Positions 37,096 through 47,228 of a DNA stretch of 64,000 bases are shown here, one piece after another. The stretch spans positions 682,001 through 746,000 of the forward strand of contig NZ_JABTCF010000001.1 in the NCBI RefSeq assembly GCF_014596745.1, in the 5' to 3' direction. The notes under the pieces were generated by a model that was not told the DNA's origin, searched no databases, and saw only the letters and a list, made by a program, of their open reading frames with translations. This DNA comes from Maribacter aquimaris (GTDB taxonomy: Bacteria > Bacteroidota > Bacteroidia > Flavobacteriales > Flavobacteriaceae). The translations under genes were made by a program, and so were the position numbers. The stretch's first letter is position 1. Each line of letters starts with the position of its first letter.

Positions 37096-37749
37096 CTAGG
37101 AACCGAATATGTCAATAAAATCAACAGTGATTTCGGAATAAGTGGATACAATCCTATCGGCTAGGACCAATTGATCAGGCTTTTCACTATTCGTTATGGC
37201 AACGCAAGCCATACCCGCTGCCTTGGCCGATTTCACCCCATTTTCAGAGTCTTCGATTACGAGACACTCCACGGTCGGTACACCGAGCTTATCGGCGGTA
37301 AGCAAATAAGGTTCGGGATCTGGTTTTCCCTTTGTAACATCCTTGGAAGTCACCACTACCTTAAAATACTTGTGTAGCCTCAATAAGTCGATCACCGCGT
37401 TGGCTTCTTCATAAGTAGAACTGGTCGTTAATGCCAGGTCATAGCTTTTATAAAGCCTTTTGATCAAATCAATTACCCCGTCGAATACCCTGAGGTTGCC
37501 TTTGACCAATACCATATATTGACGGGTTTTGGCAGCGATGAGGTCATTTATTTCGACATGTTCAATACCATAGGTACCCATAATATCCTTAAACGCGGAA
37601 ACATCGGTTCTTCCCAAACAGAACTTTCGATAAATTTCAGGGGTCATTTCAAAACCAATTTCCTTAAAAGCCCCTTCCGTGGCCAATTCATGGCAATCCT
37701 CGTCATCGGTAATGACCCCGTTCATATCAAAAATGATGGTCGTTATCAT
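37096..37749 (-). CDS. HAD-superfamily hydrolase, beta-phosphoglucomutase-like
   Basis: Cytosolic 217-aa HAD protein with a helical cap. Motif I reads FDMNGVITDDED: the nucleophile Asp8 is there, but Asn10 replaces the second Asp that acts as general acid/base in phosphatases and beta-phosphoglucomutase. Motif II is LTTSS, the lysine is in TKGKPDPEPY, and motif III is IEDSENGV. The D-x-N form suggests altered chemistry or a specialised phosphatase. Its start overlaps the end of the DapA-like gene by 23 bp, so the two are probably translated together. Confidence 0.88.
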   Translation of the reverse strand: MITTIIFDMNGVITDDEDCHELATEGAFKEIGFEMTPEIYRKFCLGRTDVSAFKDIMGTYGIEHVEINDLIAAKTRQYMVLVKGNLRVFDGVIDLIKRLYKSYDLALTTSSTYEEANAVIDLLRLHKYFKVVVTSKDVTKGKPDPEPYLLTADKLGVPTVECLVIEDSENGVKSAKAAGMACVAITNSEKPDQLVLADRIVSTYSEITVDFIDIFGS

Positions 37750-38659
37750 AATCTAGTTTTAATTTAGCCTCTATTTCCAGAATGCGGTTTATATGTTTAT
37801 TGGCAATTTCTTGATGCACCCGGTCAAAGGGCAAACTGGGTTGTCTAACATTGGGGGTTGGGTATATCCCTTGCCGGTATAAAAGCTGTTTGAAAAAATG
37901 AATGGAAATATCCAAATGCTGGTTTGAGAAAGCCAAAATCGGTACGATCTGTCTGAACAATTTTTCGGATTCATTGACCTCACCTTGCTCAAACAACCTA
38001 TAAATAGCCGTATATATAAAGTGCATCCCTGTTGGCATAAAGGCATGAACACCCCTTTGTAGCCCCTCGATCATTTGTGATACGGCCCACCCGCCACTAA
38101 CATTCAGGCAACCTTTGGTCAATTCCAAGATCCGTGAATATTTAATACCTGCCGGAACCGTTTCAATTTTAAGACAACGGAAAGACGCCACATTCTCAAA
38201 TAGTTCACATATAAGATCGTCAGGTAAGCCATAACCCATGGCATCCCAATCCTGAAGCATGATCATTTGGGGACCAAGTGCTGCCAAATCATAAAAATGT
38301 GCTTTAAAACGCTCTTCACCATCGTATGGGATTTGGAACAATACATTTTCGCACCCCAAAGCAAGATACTGCCGCAGCAATATTTTACTTTTGGCCAAAT
38401 CGGTTTCCCCCGCCCCAGCAATTACGGGAACCTTGCCATTCACCGTTTCAAGTACGGTAGCCACCATTCCGAGGCGTTCACGATTGGACAACTTATAAAC
38501 CTCAGCGGCCATTGCTGGTATAAGAAAACCGGCTACTCCCGCACCTAATGCCTCCCTTACATGGTTGCAAAGCGCCTCATGATCAACAGTATCATTACCA
38601 TCAAAAGGGGTATTGAGTACTGTAACGATGCCCCTGAGAGGATAGGTTTCTTTTTTCAA
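37727..38659 (-). CDS. Divergent DapA-family protein
   Basis: 310-aa TIM-barrel protein of the DapA family with the Schiff-base lysine kept (Lys164 in RCLKIETVPAG) but other key parts changed. The GTxGE carboxylate-binding motif is replaced by IPAMAAE (47-53), and the YNxP tyrosine region reads QDWDA (136-140). So it may be a carbon-nitrogen or carbon-carbon lyase or dehydratase on a different acid. It follows the large metallophosphatase by 44 bp and overlaps the HAD gene. Compare the canonical aldolase at 14285. Confidence 0.85.
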   Translation of the reverse strand: MKKETYPLRGIVTVLNTPFDGNDTVDHEALCNHVREALGAGVAGFLIPAMAAEVYKLSNRERLGMVATVLETVNGKVPVIAGAGETDLAKSKILLRQYLALGCENVLFQIPYDGEERFKAHFYDLAALGPQMIMLQDWDAMGYGLPDDLICELFENVASFRCLKIETVPAGIKYSRILELTKGCLNVSGGWAVSQMIEGLQRGVHAFMPTGMHFIYTAIYRLFEQGEVNESEKLFRQIVPILAFSNQHLDISIHFFKQLLYRQGIYPTPNVRQPSLPFDRVHQEIANKHINRILEIEAKLKLDYDNDHHF

Positions 38660-38703
38660 AATATCTATGGGTAATCATTCTTTTTACTACACACGGTTAA
38701 GGA

Positions 38704-41010
38704 TTATTTATGGATCAATTCAAAATAGTCCATGATTCCTCCGTCCGAGCCGTCTCCATTCATTTTACGTGCGGTACATTTTAAGTGTTTTCCATCAATC
38801 TCGAAAACAACATAGTGATATTCATAAAATTCCCCTGCATCGGTATTATCATTATCCTTTACCGCCTTATGATCCGGGTAATCGATTTGTTCCCACTCAG
38901 AATATTTGTGGTTGTCCAGATTTGACCCCCCACCTCCCGATATAATATAAGTCGCATTATTGCCTTTGCCCGTTTTGGGATCATAAGGCGGATGGGGCAA
39001 TCCTCTTTCATAGTCATGCGTATGACCGCTTAGGACAACGTCTACCTTATTCGCCTCTATTAAAGGGACAATATACTTGCGCAAAGGGGGCTCCCCATCA
39101 TATGGACCACCCGACCAAGCTTCGGAATACGGAGGTTGGTGCATTAAGGTAAATATCCATTCGCTGTTTTTCTGGGCTTTTTTAAGGTCGTCCACAAACC
39201 AGTTGTATTGTTGGCCGTGAACAGTGATACCCTCACCCTCCTCAAAATTGGACTTATTGGGATCTAGAAAAATGAAATGTGAATTCCCATAGTCCACTGA
39301 AAAGTAATATTCCGTACTCCCAGGCGAATTACGTGGGTGATCGACATACTTTTCAAAAGGCGGAACTATCCGATCTTCCCCATACCCCCCATATTCGTGG
39401 TTCCCTATGGAAATATAGGTGGGGGTGGTTCCACTAACATGGCGTAGTGGATAAAAATATTCATCGATCCAACCGGTCAGGTTTGTACCCGTAGATACCA
39501 CATCCCCAACATTCAAGATAATATCGGCTTGTTCAAGTGCCATCATTTTAACCAGATTGTCGTGCACTTTCGGATAAGACCGATTGTCTCCATAAACGAT
39601 AACCTTGATCGGGGCATCTTTGGGCTTTCTGGTTCTAAATATCTTCGATTCACTACGCAAATTGGCTGATTCGACCCTATAGGTATAAGTCTCATTGGGT
39701 TTAAGGCCTACCAGGGTGATTTCGTGCATGGTTTTTGGAATTTCATTCTCAACGACTTCATGATCCAATTCACCGTTTTTCCCGTAAACCACCTTTCCAT
39801 AGGTAGGATATACCGTTTCCCACATCACGGTAATCGACTCCTCTTGCAAATTCTGTAAATAAGGGGGGATTACAAAGGCTGGTGCTTCCTGAAGCTGTAC
39901 CTCCGCACTTTCAAGCGCACTATTAGTAAAAGCTAATCTCGTTGCTAGGTCAAGTGTTCGTGTTCGCTGTAATGTCTGGGAAAACTCATTGATCACCCCC
40001 ATATTTGGTTTTGGGTGTCTTTCACAATAACGATCCAATCGATTAAGGGCTAAATTGACCTCTTCCAAGGTCTTTTTAAGTTGATAGGCCTCATCGCTTA
40101 CCAAGCGTACCTTTCGCAGATCGCCCGAACCCCATTCATTGATTACTTTTATGGCAATCCATAGGGCATCCCCGACATTTGCAGAGTTACTGAGTACAAT
40201 ATTCCCTTCTCCCCCGGTGAATCGCTGCCGTAATTTACCATTGACCCAGATTTCACCCCTATCATTCGCATTGACCGTTAGTCGCAATGTCCTATCCTGC
40301 ACTTGGAAGGTGTCTATGGACTCCGGTATTCTTAATTTGGTTCGATACCAAGCATGGGTATATTCACCACGCCAACTCTTGCCTGCACTCCTTTCTTCCC
40401 ATGAGGAATCATCAAATGCGATCTCAGATGCCTTATCATTGGCTTTGTGCTTGTATTTCCAATCAACTATACCTATACCTTCCACGGGCAAAGGAAAATT
40501 CAAACCACTCATAAAAAGGGCATATCCCTTGGGCATTCCCGTAATGCGGGCATTATAAAAACGACTGTTGTAATTTCCGTTCTTGGCTTTTATCTGTATC
40601 GTATATTTTTCCCCTTCCTTAGCCGCTTTGGCCAATATCCCCTTTCCTGAATACCCGCTTGCCAAAAACAATTCCCTGCCATTTACATAGACCTGTGCCT
40701 GTGGTGAAACATCAATATGAAGGACAAGATCGTATCCCGCGAGGTATTTCGGAACAATAACTTCCTGTTTAAACCATTTTATTCCGTTCTTCTCCCAAAA
40801 AGGTTTGTTCAATGTTTCCGGTTTCCAGAGCTGGGGAGTATCAGCCAACACCTCTTTCAAAGTCAAGTCCCCTTCATGTGCTTGCCATTGTTCAATTTCC
40901 AGATAAGGATGAGACTCCAATTTTTGTACGATTGTATCTTTTTGGGCCGATACGATCATCGTCCAAAAAAACAAGGTCAAAACTAAATACTTACTATGAA
41001 TGTTTCCCAT
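38704..41010 (-). CDS. Metallophosphatase fused to galactose-binding-like domains
   Basis: 768-aa secreted protein. Signal peptide ending MIVSAQ (about 22). Residues 45-310 hold two jelly-roll modules like those of beta-galactosidases and sialate esterases ([29 protein letters not shown]; then [18 protein letters not shown]). A short helical linker follows, then a fibronectin-like domain ([14 protein letters not shown]) and a purple-acid-phosphatase-type domain: [43 protein letters not shown]. The jelly-rolls probably target the enzyme to glycan. Second gene of a four-gene minus-strand operon. Confidence 0.88.
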   Translation of the reverse strand: MGNIHSKYLVLTLFFWTMIVSAQKDTIVQKLESHPYLEIEQWQAHEGDLTLKEVLADTPQLWKPETLNKPFWEKNGIKWFKQEVIVPKYLAGYDLVLHIDVSPQAQVYVNGRELFLASGYSGKGILAKAAKEGEKYTIQIKAKNGNYNSRFYNARITGMPKGYALFMSGLNFPLPVEGIGIVDWKYKHKANDKASEIAFDDSSWEERSAGKSWRGEYTHAWYRTKLRIPESIDTFQVQDRTLRLTVNANDRGEIWVNGKLRQRFTGGEGNIVLSNSANVGDALWIAIKVINEWGSGDLRKVRLVSDEAYQLKKTLEEVNLALNRLDRYCERHPKPNMGVINEFSQTLQRTRTLDLATRLAFTNSALESAEVQLQEAPAFVIPPYLQNLQEESITVMWETVYPTYGKVVYGKNGELDHEVVENEIPKTMHEITLVGLKPNETYTYRVESANLRSESKIFRTRKPKDAPIKVIVYGDNRSYPKVHDNLVKMMALEQADIILNVGDVVSTGTNLTGWIDEYFYPLRHVSGTTPTYISIGNHEYGGYGEDRIVPPFEKYVDHPRNSPGSTEYYFSVDYGNSHFIFLDPNKSNFEEGEGITVHGQQYNWFVDDLKKAQKNSEWIFTLMHQPPYSEAWSGGPYDGEPPLRKYIVPLIEANKVDVVLSGHTHDYERGLPHPPYDPKTGKGNNATYIISGGGGSNLDNHKYSEWEQIDYPDHKAVKDNDNTDAGEFYEYHYVVFEIDGKHLKCTARKMNGDGSDGGIMDYFELIHK

Positions 41011-41082
41011 TACTCGATTTAATTATAATTAAAGGCAACCCATTAAGATGAAAAAACAACAGGGTCAAAACTGGTTCATTGG

Positions 41083-42216
41083 TTATTTAATCGTTCTTCT
41101 TTCCACCCTAATGGTGTCAAACTCGTTGCCTTCAATATCGAACACATGCAATACGGCTTCATCCTGTTCAACCTCAACATTGATAAAATGCTCTATTTTT
41201 TTATAATTAAGGGTTTCCGGCTGTACGGCATCAATATCGTATAATGGTGCCCCTGCCCCTGCTGATGTGATAAAATGAACCCCATTGTCATATGCATGGT
41301 GGTAATGGTGGTCATGGCCATTTAAAAATACCTGTACGCCATATCGACTAAAGATATCGCCCCAAAAAGCACGGACCTTCTTTGACTCCTCCACACGACT
41401 TTTTTTCACACTATATAATGGAGTGTGCTGAAAAATAAAAACGAATCCTGCCTCACGGTTCAATTCCAATACCTGTTCCAACCATTCCTTTTGTTTCTTG
41501 AGATACTCAATGCCCGATTCTTCCCAATAGGCATCTTCCATGCCCTCGGATGTGAAAGCGGGTATCGTTGTCCGTAAACCTTCACTATCCAACACAACGA
41601 ACAACGCATCACCCACGGTAAAATAGTAGTAGCGTTCATTGTTGGGAAGATCAAAAAAATCGTAATAATACGGTGAATCCTTTTCATGATTGCCCAATAC
41701 CGGATAGTAGGGTGTATTGGTCATAAAATCCTTATTGATCTTAAAAAAAGACTCCCAATCCCGCATTGAAAGTCCGTTGGCAACCAAATCCCCGGAATTC
41801 ACAATAAACCTTGGATTTAGTTTCCCTACCTGTTCGATTATTCTCTTATGGACATTGTTTCGACTGCGAGTATCCCCAATTGCGACAAAATTAAAAGGTA
41901 TGCTTTTATCAGGATACGTCCTCAACTTACCTTTACCCTCTTCGCTGCCATCATTCAAAACATCATAAACATATTCAGTGTCCGGTTTTAAATTGGCCAA
42001 ATGTATTTTATGTTGTTTATATTCCCGGATGGTGTCTTTTTCTCCCTCTATACCCGAAATGGTCATTTCACCCTCAAGGGTCGACCAACATATGGTAGCG
42101 TCTTTTGTACTCATTTGTTGGATATAAGGTCCGAAGGCAATCTTATCACTTGTTTGCCCAGCTAGTTGTAGGATGGTAAAGAATAAAAAAAGCGTAATTG
42201 GAATCGAATTTTTCAT
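41083..42216 (-). CDS. Exported metallophosphatase
   Basis: Start at 42216 (MKNSIPITLFLFFTILQLAG) gives a signal peptide; the ATG at 42306 adds 30 unlikely residues. 377 aa: a short fibronectin-like domain (ANLKPDTEYVYDVL), then calcineurin-type motifs AIGDTRSR, NSGDLVAN, LGNHEKD, FQHTPLYS and LNGHDHHYHHAYDNG. Purple-acid-phosphatase-like in layout. First gene of the operon ending with the HAD gene, behind an island operator with a perfect -7 box. Confidence 0.9.
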   Translation of the reverse strand: MKNSIPITLFLFFTILQLAGQTSDKIAFGPYIQQMSTKDATICWSTLEGEMTISGIEGEKDTIREYKQHKIHLANLKPDTEYVYDVLNDGSEEGKGKLRTYPDKSIPFNFVAIGDTRSRNNVHKRIIEQVGKLNPRFIVNSGDLVANGLSMRDWESFFKINKDFMTNTPYYPVLGNHEKDSPYYYDFFDLPNNERYYYFTVGDALFVVLDSEGLRTTIPAFTSEGMEDAYWEESGIEYLKKQKEWLEQVLELNREAGFVFIFQHTPLYSVKKSRVEESKKVRAFWGDIFSRYGVQVFLNGHDHHYHHAYDNGVHFITSAGAGAPLYDIDAVQPETLNYKKIEHFINVEVEQDEAVLHVFDIEGNEFDTIRVERRTIK

Positions 42217-42303
42217 GGTATCGGTTATAAGAAGTTTATTTCTGTTTATGAAATGAGGTTGACACAATAGCCTAAATTGATTGAACATTCCATAATCATG
42301 TAA

Positions 42304-42368
42304 CAAATATATTCAACCGAAACAAAGACGCATTAGTTTATCTTATTTGAAACCTATGTTATTTTAAC
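42304..42368 (-). promoter_or_regulatory. Island operator and promoter, metallophosphatase operon
   Basis: On the minus strand: GTTAAAATA (42368-42360) and AATAAGATA (42347-42339), period 21 bp, then perfect -7 box TATATTTG (42311-42304) after 27 bp. The ATG is at 42216. Confidence 0.55.
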
Positions 42369-42548
42369 CATTCATTCTTTTCAATAGCTCTATTTTTGTT
42401 TATGAAGTTAAAATTCCAACATATTGAATAACCAGAATTATAGATTCTGTAAAAGACCTATTTCGATACACTGGATATATTCATATTGAAGTACCGGTAT
42501 TCTGGGTTGAAATCCATATCTTCTTGACATCTTTTATCATCTGATTTT
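42369..42548 (+). other. 5' region of the cytochrome c/FG-GAP gene
   Basis: Non-coding. It holds GTTAAAATTCCA at 42407-42418, which resembles the first operator box and mirrors the minus-strand copy about 38 bp away. No second box at 21 bp and no -7 octamer at the expected distance are found, so I do not call it an operator. Confidence 0.25.
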
Positions 42549-44126
42549 ATGAAGCTTTTTTGTATTTCCCTTTTGTTTTTCACCTTATTCGTATCCTGCA
42601 AGGAAGAACCTAAAAGTAGTGTAGTTCTGCCTATGGAGCCCAAGGCAACACTTTTGGACGGGGGCCAATTGGCAAAAGCACAATGTGCCGCTTGCCATCA
42701 ATTTGTTTCTCCCCAGATATTATCCAAATCAATATGGAAGGAAGATGTACTACCGGCCATGGGACACCGATTAGGCATATTCAATGGTAACAGGCCACCA
42801 GATAGTATTTTTGGTTCACCCCGGAATGCCATTATAGTCAAAAAAGCGAATATTTATCCGGAAACACCCCTATTGGCAAAGGCCGACTGGCAAAAAATCG
42901 TGGATTATTATATTGAGAACGCCCCTGATTCCCTTTTACCCCAAAAAAGAAACCATACTATTGAAATAGGGCTTAAACACTTCAAGTACAAAGAACCTTC
43001 CTATGCCCATCCTCCTCCTTTAACCGCAATGGTTAAAATAAGGCCCCATAAAAAAGGACTTGTTTTTAGTGATGGCAAGCGCAACAACAATGTACTCACC
43101 TTTCTTGGTCCTGATCTGAAGTTTAGGAAGAATCTGTTTTTTAAAAATACCCCCGTCCATTTCCATGAAGATTCGGATACCATCTATTTAACCACAATCG
43201 GCAAGAATATTTTTCCACATGACACTCCGGACGGGGCCATGCAGAAAATCGTTGATTCTAAAAAAGGTCAAGACCTAATAATCGCAAAGCCTATTATCGA
43301 AGGACTTCAACGGCCTGTTTTTATGGCTTATGGCGATTTGAACAATGATGGAAAAGAAGATATCGTAGCCTGTGAATATGGGGACCTAACGGGAAAATTG
43401 GTGTGGTATGAAAACCAGGGGGACTCCAAGTACATCCCAAAAACACTAATGAATAAGCCAGGGGCTATAACCGCGATTATCAATGATTACAATGCAGATG
43501 GCCTAAACGATATTTTTGTACTGATGGCCCAAGGGGACGAAGGTATTTTTTATTTTGAGAATAAGGGTGATGGCTCCTTCTTTGGGAAAAGACTATTTAC
43601 CTTTTCCCCCCTCAATGGCAGTCAATATATTGAACTTGCCGATTTCAACAATGATGGCCATAGCGACATTTTATACGTCTGCGGGGATAATGCGGACAAA
43701 ACCCCGATTCTTAAAGATTATCATGGTATTTACATCTTCTTGAATGACGGAAACCTGAATTTCACACAAGGGTATTTTTACCAACAAAATGGAGCCTACA
43801 AAGCCATGGCAAGGGATTTTGACCTTGATGGGGACTTGGATATTGCCGCAATTTCATTTTTCCCGGATTACTTGAAGAATCCCAAAGAAAGCTTTGTATA
43901 TCTTGAAAACATCGGTAATCTGACCTTCAAGGATTTCTCCTTTCCTGAATCGACAAATGGACGGTGGATTACTATGGATGCCGGGGATATTGATGATGAT
44001 GGGGATATTGACATCGCCTTAGGTTCCTTTGTTTACTTTATGGCGAAAGGTGATACTACGGGACTGAGCAAAAAATGGCTTAAAGAAAGTCCCTCCGTCA
44101 TTCTGCTCGAAAACACACTTAAGTAA
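42549..44126 (+). CDS. Cytochrome c domain fused to FG-GAP propeller, lipoprotein
   Basis: 525-aa lipoprotein (LFFTLFVSCKEE, Cys17). A c-type heme site CAACH is at 46-50, and Met71 in LPAMGHRLG is a candidate axial ligand. The rest is an FG-GAP/VCBS propeller with calcium loops DLNNDGKED, DYNADGLND, DFNNDGHSD, DFDLDGDLD and DIDDDGDID, each followed by repeat strands such as LVWYENQGD. Cytochrome-propeller fusions occur in periplasmic dehydrogenases, but no quinoprotein motif is clear here. It may pass electrons from an extracytoplasmic oxidation, for example by the Tat-exported oxidoreductase nearby. Monocistronic. Confidence 0.82.
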   Translation: MKLFCISLLFFTLFVSCKEEPKSSVVLPMEPKATLLDGGQLAKAQCAACHQFVSPQILSKSIWKEDVLPAMGHRLGIFNGNRPPDSIFGSPRNAIIVKKANIYPETPLLAKADWQKIVDYYIENAPDSLLPQKRNHTIEIGLKHFKYKEPSYAHPPPLTAMVKIRPHKKGLVFSDGKRNNNVLTFLGPDLKFRKNLFFKNTPVHFHEDSDTIYLTTIGKNIFPHDTPDGAMQKIVDSKKGQDLIIAKPIIEGLQRPVFMAYGDLNNDGKEDIVACEYGDLTGKLVWYENQGDSKYIPKTLMNKPGAITAIINDYNADGLNDIFVLMAQGDEGIFYFENKGDGSFFGKRLFTFSPLNGSQYIELADFNNDGHSDILYVCGDNADKTPILKDYHGIYIFLNDGNLNFTQGYFYQQNGAYKAMARDFDLDGDLDIAAISFFPDYLKNPKESFVYLENIGNLTFKDFSFPESTNGRWITMDAGDIDDDGDIDIALGSFVYFMAKGDTTGLSKKWLKESPSVILLENTLK

Positions 44127-44141
44127 AAAATTGCTCCATAG

Positions 44142-44190
44142 AGGACCCGCCCCCATGACACCCATACGATTTTTAATATCGGGTCCTTTT
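44142..44190 (+). terminator. Possible terminator between convergent genes
   Basis: AGGACCCG (44142-44149) pairs with CGGGTCCT (44180-44187) across a 30-nt loop and is followed by TTT. The stem is short and the loop long, so the call is weak. Confidence 0.35.
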
Positions 44191-44262
44191 AACAGGCACC
44201 TGGGTATAAAAAAACGCACCTTAGCTTAACTTCTTCCCGTATCGATTGCTGGTAATCCAATC

Positions 44263-45354
44263 CTAATTACCAGCGAAGTCGATATAGGCCTTGTCCAATT
44301 GGGCCTTGTCAATTTTACCATCAAAAACAGCTATTCGATACGTAAAGGTAACCGCCTCATTAGGTAGTAAGGAAAAATTCAATACCTCCTTGCCATCACT
44401 GAATATTTTCTGTCCTAGCGGATTGGCTGCAAATAGTCCATAACCACGGGCATGCCAATAGGTAGGATAACCCACGTTATTGGGACTATCCATAATAACC
44501 ACGGTTACATCCTTATTGTCAATGGTCCCATAGAGTGCTACCCATTTGGCCCTAGTACCCCATACCGCATCGCCCTCAATACCCGTACTGCTTAAATAAT
44601 GTCCATTGACCCCTTCATTATCCAAAACGGGCACATCGGTCTTATTCCCTTGGGCATCACTGAGTGTCACTGGCTTTTCACTTGGGTGCTCCAATCCACG
44701 AGCGGTACGTATGGCTATCATCCCTTCTTTGTTATCCTTAAAAACGATAGGATCGTCCAATGCTTTTAGGGTAACTACCCGATCGATAATCCGTTCCCCA
44801 TTTTTAGCGTAAAAAACAAATTTGGTATCTTCTTTCAACAATATGGAACCGTCTGGTTTCAACCAATTGGCCGCTACTTCCAAACCAGCCTTTCCGGCAC
44901 CACCATCCATGGCTATAATTCGATCATGCCGAATGGTCCCCATTTTATCACTTTGTTCTTCAGGTATTGCATCGGAATTGTTCCAAAAATCCAATCCGTT
45001 TACATCACCGTAATTGAACCATGCCCCTATATGGTGCGGATGATCGGTACGTTCCTTTCCTTTTGGTGCTATGGGATAACCGCGGGTAATGGTTGCTCCG
45101 TTGGCGGCATTGATCGGATAGAGCGTAGTTTTTTTAAGCACCGGAAGGTCATCGGTATACAAATAGGATGTAAATAATTTTCCATCGACCAAAACATCAA
45201 TTTTAGCCTCATCCGCATTATCTGCCAATACAATATTATTCTTTACCTCTTTTTCGATGTTGTCTGTTTTTTTTGGTTGCTGTCTACAACCAGATAAGCC
45301 TATGGCCGAAAAAATAACCACTAAAAATGATACTCCAATATTCTTCATCTTCAA
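44263..45354 (-). CDS. DUF6807 (PmoA-like) family lipoprotein
   Basis: 363-aa lipoprotein (FSAIGLSGCRQQ, Cys23). The sequence fits the DUF6807 / methane-oxygenase-PmoA-like family of Bacteroidota and Planctomycetota: LYPINAANGATITRGYP, DHPHHIGAWFNYGDVNG, NVGYPTYWHARGYGLFAANP and NEAVTFTYRIAVFDG. It shares no function with methane monooxygenase beyond the name. Members commonly sit beside Gfo/Idh oxidoreductases, as here (164 bp after one). His-rich HPHH suggests a metal or sugar site. Role unknown. Confidence 0.82.
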   Translation of the reverse strand: MKMKNIGVSFLVVIFSAIGLSGCRQQPKKTDNIEKEVKNNIVLADNADEAKIDVLVDGKLFTSYLYTDDLPVLKKTTLYPINAANGATITRGYPIAPKGKERTDHPHHIGAWFNYGDVNGLDFWNNSDAIPEEQSDKMGTIRHDRIIAMDGGAGKAGLEVAANWLKPDGSILLKEDTKFVFYAKNGERIIDRVVTLKALDDPIVFKDNKEGMIAIRTARGLEHPSEKPVTLSDAQGNKTDVPVLDNEGVNGHYLSSTGIEGDAVWGTRAKWVALYGTIDNKDVTVVIMDSPNNVGYPTYWHARGYGLFAANPLGQKIFSDGKEVLNFSLLPNEAVTFTYRIAVFDGKIDKAQLDKAYIDFAGN

Positions 45355-45518
45355 AAATTATAAAAATTTAATTACATCAATTAAAAAACAATCCCTGTGA
45401 TAGAATTTAAATGTCAAATATCACAGAGACTGTGCAATCTTTCTATTTAGTAAAACAAGGTGTTCCAAAAAGAATCCATCCGATAGCATATCGGTGGCAC
45501 ACCTACTTTGTAAGGGGT

Positions 45519-47003
45519 CTAGACCACGTCAGGAACCATAAACCCTTTTCGGTAATCCCTTGTCAGCATTTTATTCGCCTCCTTATCCTTAACAAAGGAC
45601 TCTTGGTTGCCGTCAATTTTCAATTCCCTTCCAAGTCGATAAGCAACATTGGCTATCAATGGCAGCACTGTTGATTGATGGCCCGTTTCTATATCACAAG
45701 TCAATTCAGACCTATCATTGTTACGAACGGCAGAAATGAAATTATCAAAAATGGCATCTCCTCCTCCGCTTCCAGTCAAATCAAGGGGATCATAAGAATC
45801 GTCCTTTTCACCAGAGGTAGGTCCAGCCTCGTTTTTGCGACCGAAAAAGGTTTGCCAATTACCACCGGCATCAATCTGCATCCACCCTTCCGTTCCTAAA
45901 ATAATGGTTCCTATTTTAACGGGTGTAGCATTGGTAGTTGCCGATATTTTACCATCACCGGTAAGCTGTATATCGGGTAAAAGCACACCTTCCGGATTTG
46001 TGGTTAGGCCCCGCGTTCCAAATTCCAAAATCTTGCCATCAGCGTATTCAAAAAGCGACGTTTGTGTATTTGGGGTTTCCTGTGATGAAGGCTTGCCATA
46101 AAACCCTCCCATTGAATTTACCCTGACGGGTAACTCCTCCTTGCCCAATGCCCACCGGGCCACATCAAATTGATGGGGACCTTGGTTCCCTGTATCCCCA
46201 TTACCGTAATCCCAATGCCAATGCCAATTGTAATGGAACCTATTTCTGTTGAAAGCTCGTTGTGGTGCAGGTCCTAGCCACATATCATAATGCACCTTAT
46301 CCAAATACGGTTGGGTATACGGTGTTTCATAACTACCTGTCTCCAAATTCATACGGAATTTTTCACCAGCTTCCATCGCCCCATCAGGATATTGACCAAT
46401 ATTCGCCCTTGGCTTAAAACAGAGGCCCCGCGTCATATATACTTCCCCTAATTTACCATCACGAATAAATTTCATGGCCCTAATCGTACTTTCTATGGAT
46501 CGGTTTTGGTAACCTACCTGAACCAATACATTGTGTTTTCGTGATGCCTCTATCATTTTCCGGCCCTCAAAAACATTATGCGCAGATGGTTTTTCCACAT
46601 ACACATGCTTACCTGCCTGTGCCGCCCATATGGTCGACAGGGCATGCCAATGGTTTGGGGTCGCAACGGACACCGCATCAATCTCCTTATCATCAAAAAC
46701 ACGCCGCATATCCCATTCCGTTTTGGGCCGGTACCCTGCAAATTGCTCCACTTCATCAAGGCGCTCTTTGAAGAGGTTTTCGTCTACATCAACAAGATAT
46801 TTCAAACGTACATTCTTCATTTTCCCAAAATTATCGATATGGGTCCCTCCCCTTCCCCGGATACCGATAACCGCCATTTGAATGGCATCGTTCGAACCGA
46901 GGATACGACCATAAGAAAGAGCACTAGTAGAAAGCATTGAGGCCCCCACTAATCCAGCAGACCCTTTCTTGATAAATTTTCGTCTGGTGATTTTTTTCTT
47001 CAT
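45519..47003 (-). CDS. Tat-exported Gfo/Idh/MocA oxidoreductase
   Basis: 494 aa with a twin-arginine signal (TRRKFIKKGSAGLVGAS), so it is folded with bound nucleotide before export. Rossmann start MAVIGIRGRGG, ATPNHWHALSTIWAAQAGK and the EKPSAHN signature are present; the central domain has GPAPQRAFNRNRFHYNW HW DYGNGDTGNQG. Exported members may use a tightly held NAD(H) that is regenerated in each cycle, as in the GH109 glycosidases, rather than acting as dehydrogenases. That is established for relatives and only inferred here. Followed by DUF6807. Confidence 0.9.
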   Translation of the reverse strand: MKKKITRRKFIKKGSAGLVGASMLSTSALSYGRILGSNDAIQMAVIGIRGRGGTHIDNFGKMKNVRLKYLVDVDENLFKERLDEVEQFAGYRPKTEWDMRRVFDDKEIDAVSVATPNHWHALSTIWAAQAGKHVYVEKPSAHNVFEGRKMIEASRKHNVLVQVGYQNRSIESTIRAMKFIRDGKLGEVYMTRGLCFKPRANIGQYPDGAMEAGEKFRMNLETGSYETPYTQPYLDKVHYDMWLGPAPQRAFNRNRFHYNWHWHWDYGNGDTGNQGPHQFDVARWALGKEELPVRVNSMGGFYGKPSSQETPNTQTSLFEYADGKILEFGTRGLTTNPEGVLLPDIQLTGDGKISATTNATPVKIGTIILGTEGWMQIDAGGNWQTFFGRKNEAGPTSGEKDDSYDPLDLTGSGGGDAIFDNFISAVRNNDRSELTCDIETGHQSTVLPLIANVAYRLGRELKIDGNQESFVKDKEANKMLTRDYRKGFMVPDVV

Positions 47004-47055
47004 AATACTCTGTTTTTATATATGCGTTTGTCTATTTTGATCTTGGGGATTTCAA

Positions 47056-47120
47056 CAAAGTAAACCATAATAAAAACGTGATGCTTCAACTATTTTGCTC
47101 TTTATACGTGCCCGTTTGAC
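47056..47120 (-). promoter_or_regulatory. Island operator and promoter, Tat oxidoreductase operon
   Basis: On the minus strand: GTCAAACGG (47120-47112, weak) and AGCAAAATA (47099-47091, identical to box 2 of the neighbouring plus-strand site), period 21 bp. A TTG follows, then TTACTTTG (47063-47056) after 27 bp. Confidence 0.35.
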
Positions 47121-47228
47121 CTTTTCGTTTTATAGTTTCCGCAACCATAACCGTTCTTAAATCTGTCCTTTAAAGGGAATTTCCATTTTCTTTAAAAATC
47201 CATCTTTATTTATGTTTAAATCCAGGAT

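Noticed and set aside
42407-42424. Additional operator upstream of the cytochrome c/FG-GAP gene
   Set aside because: Box 1 is good, but no second box at 21 bp and no -7 octamer at the set distance.
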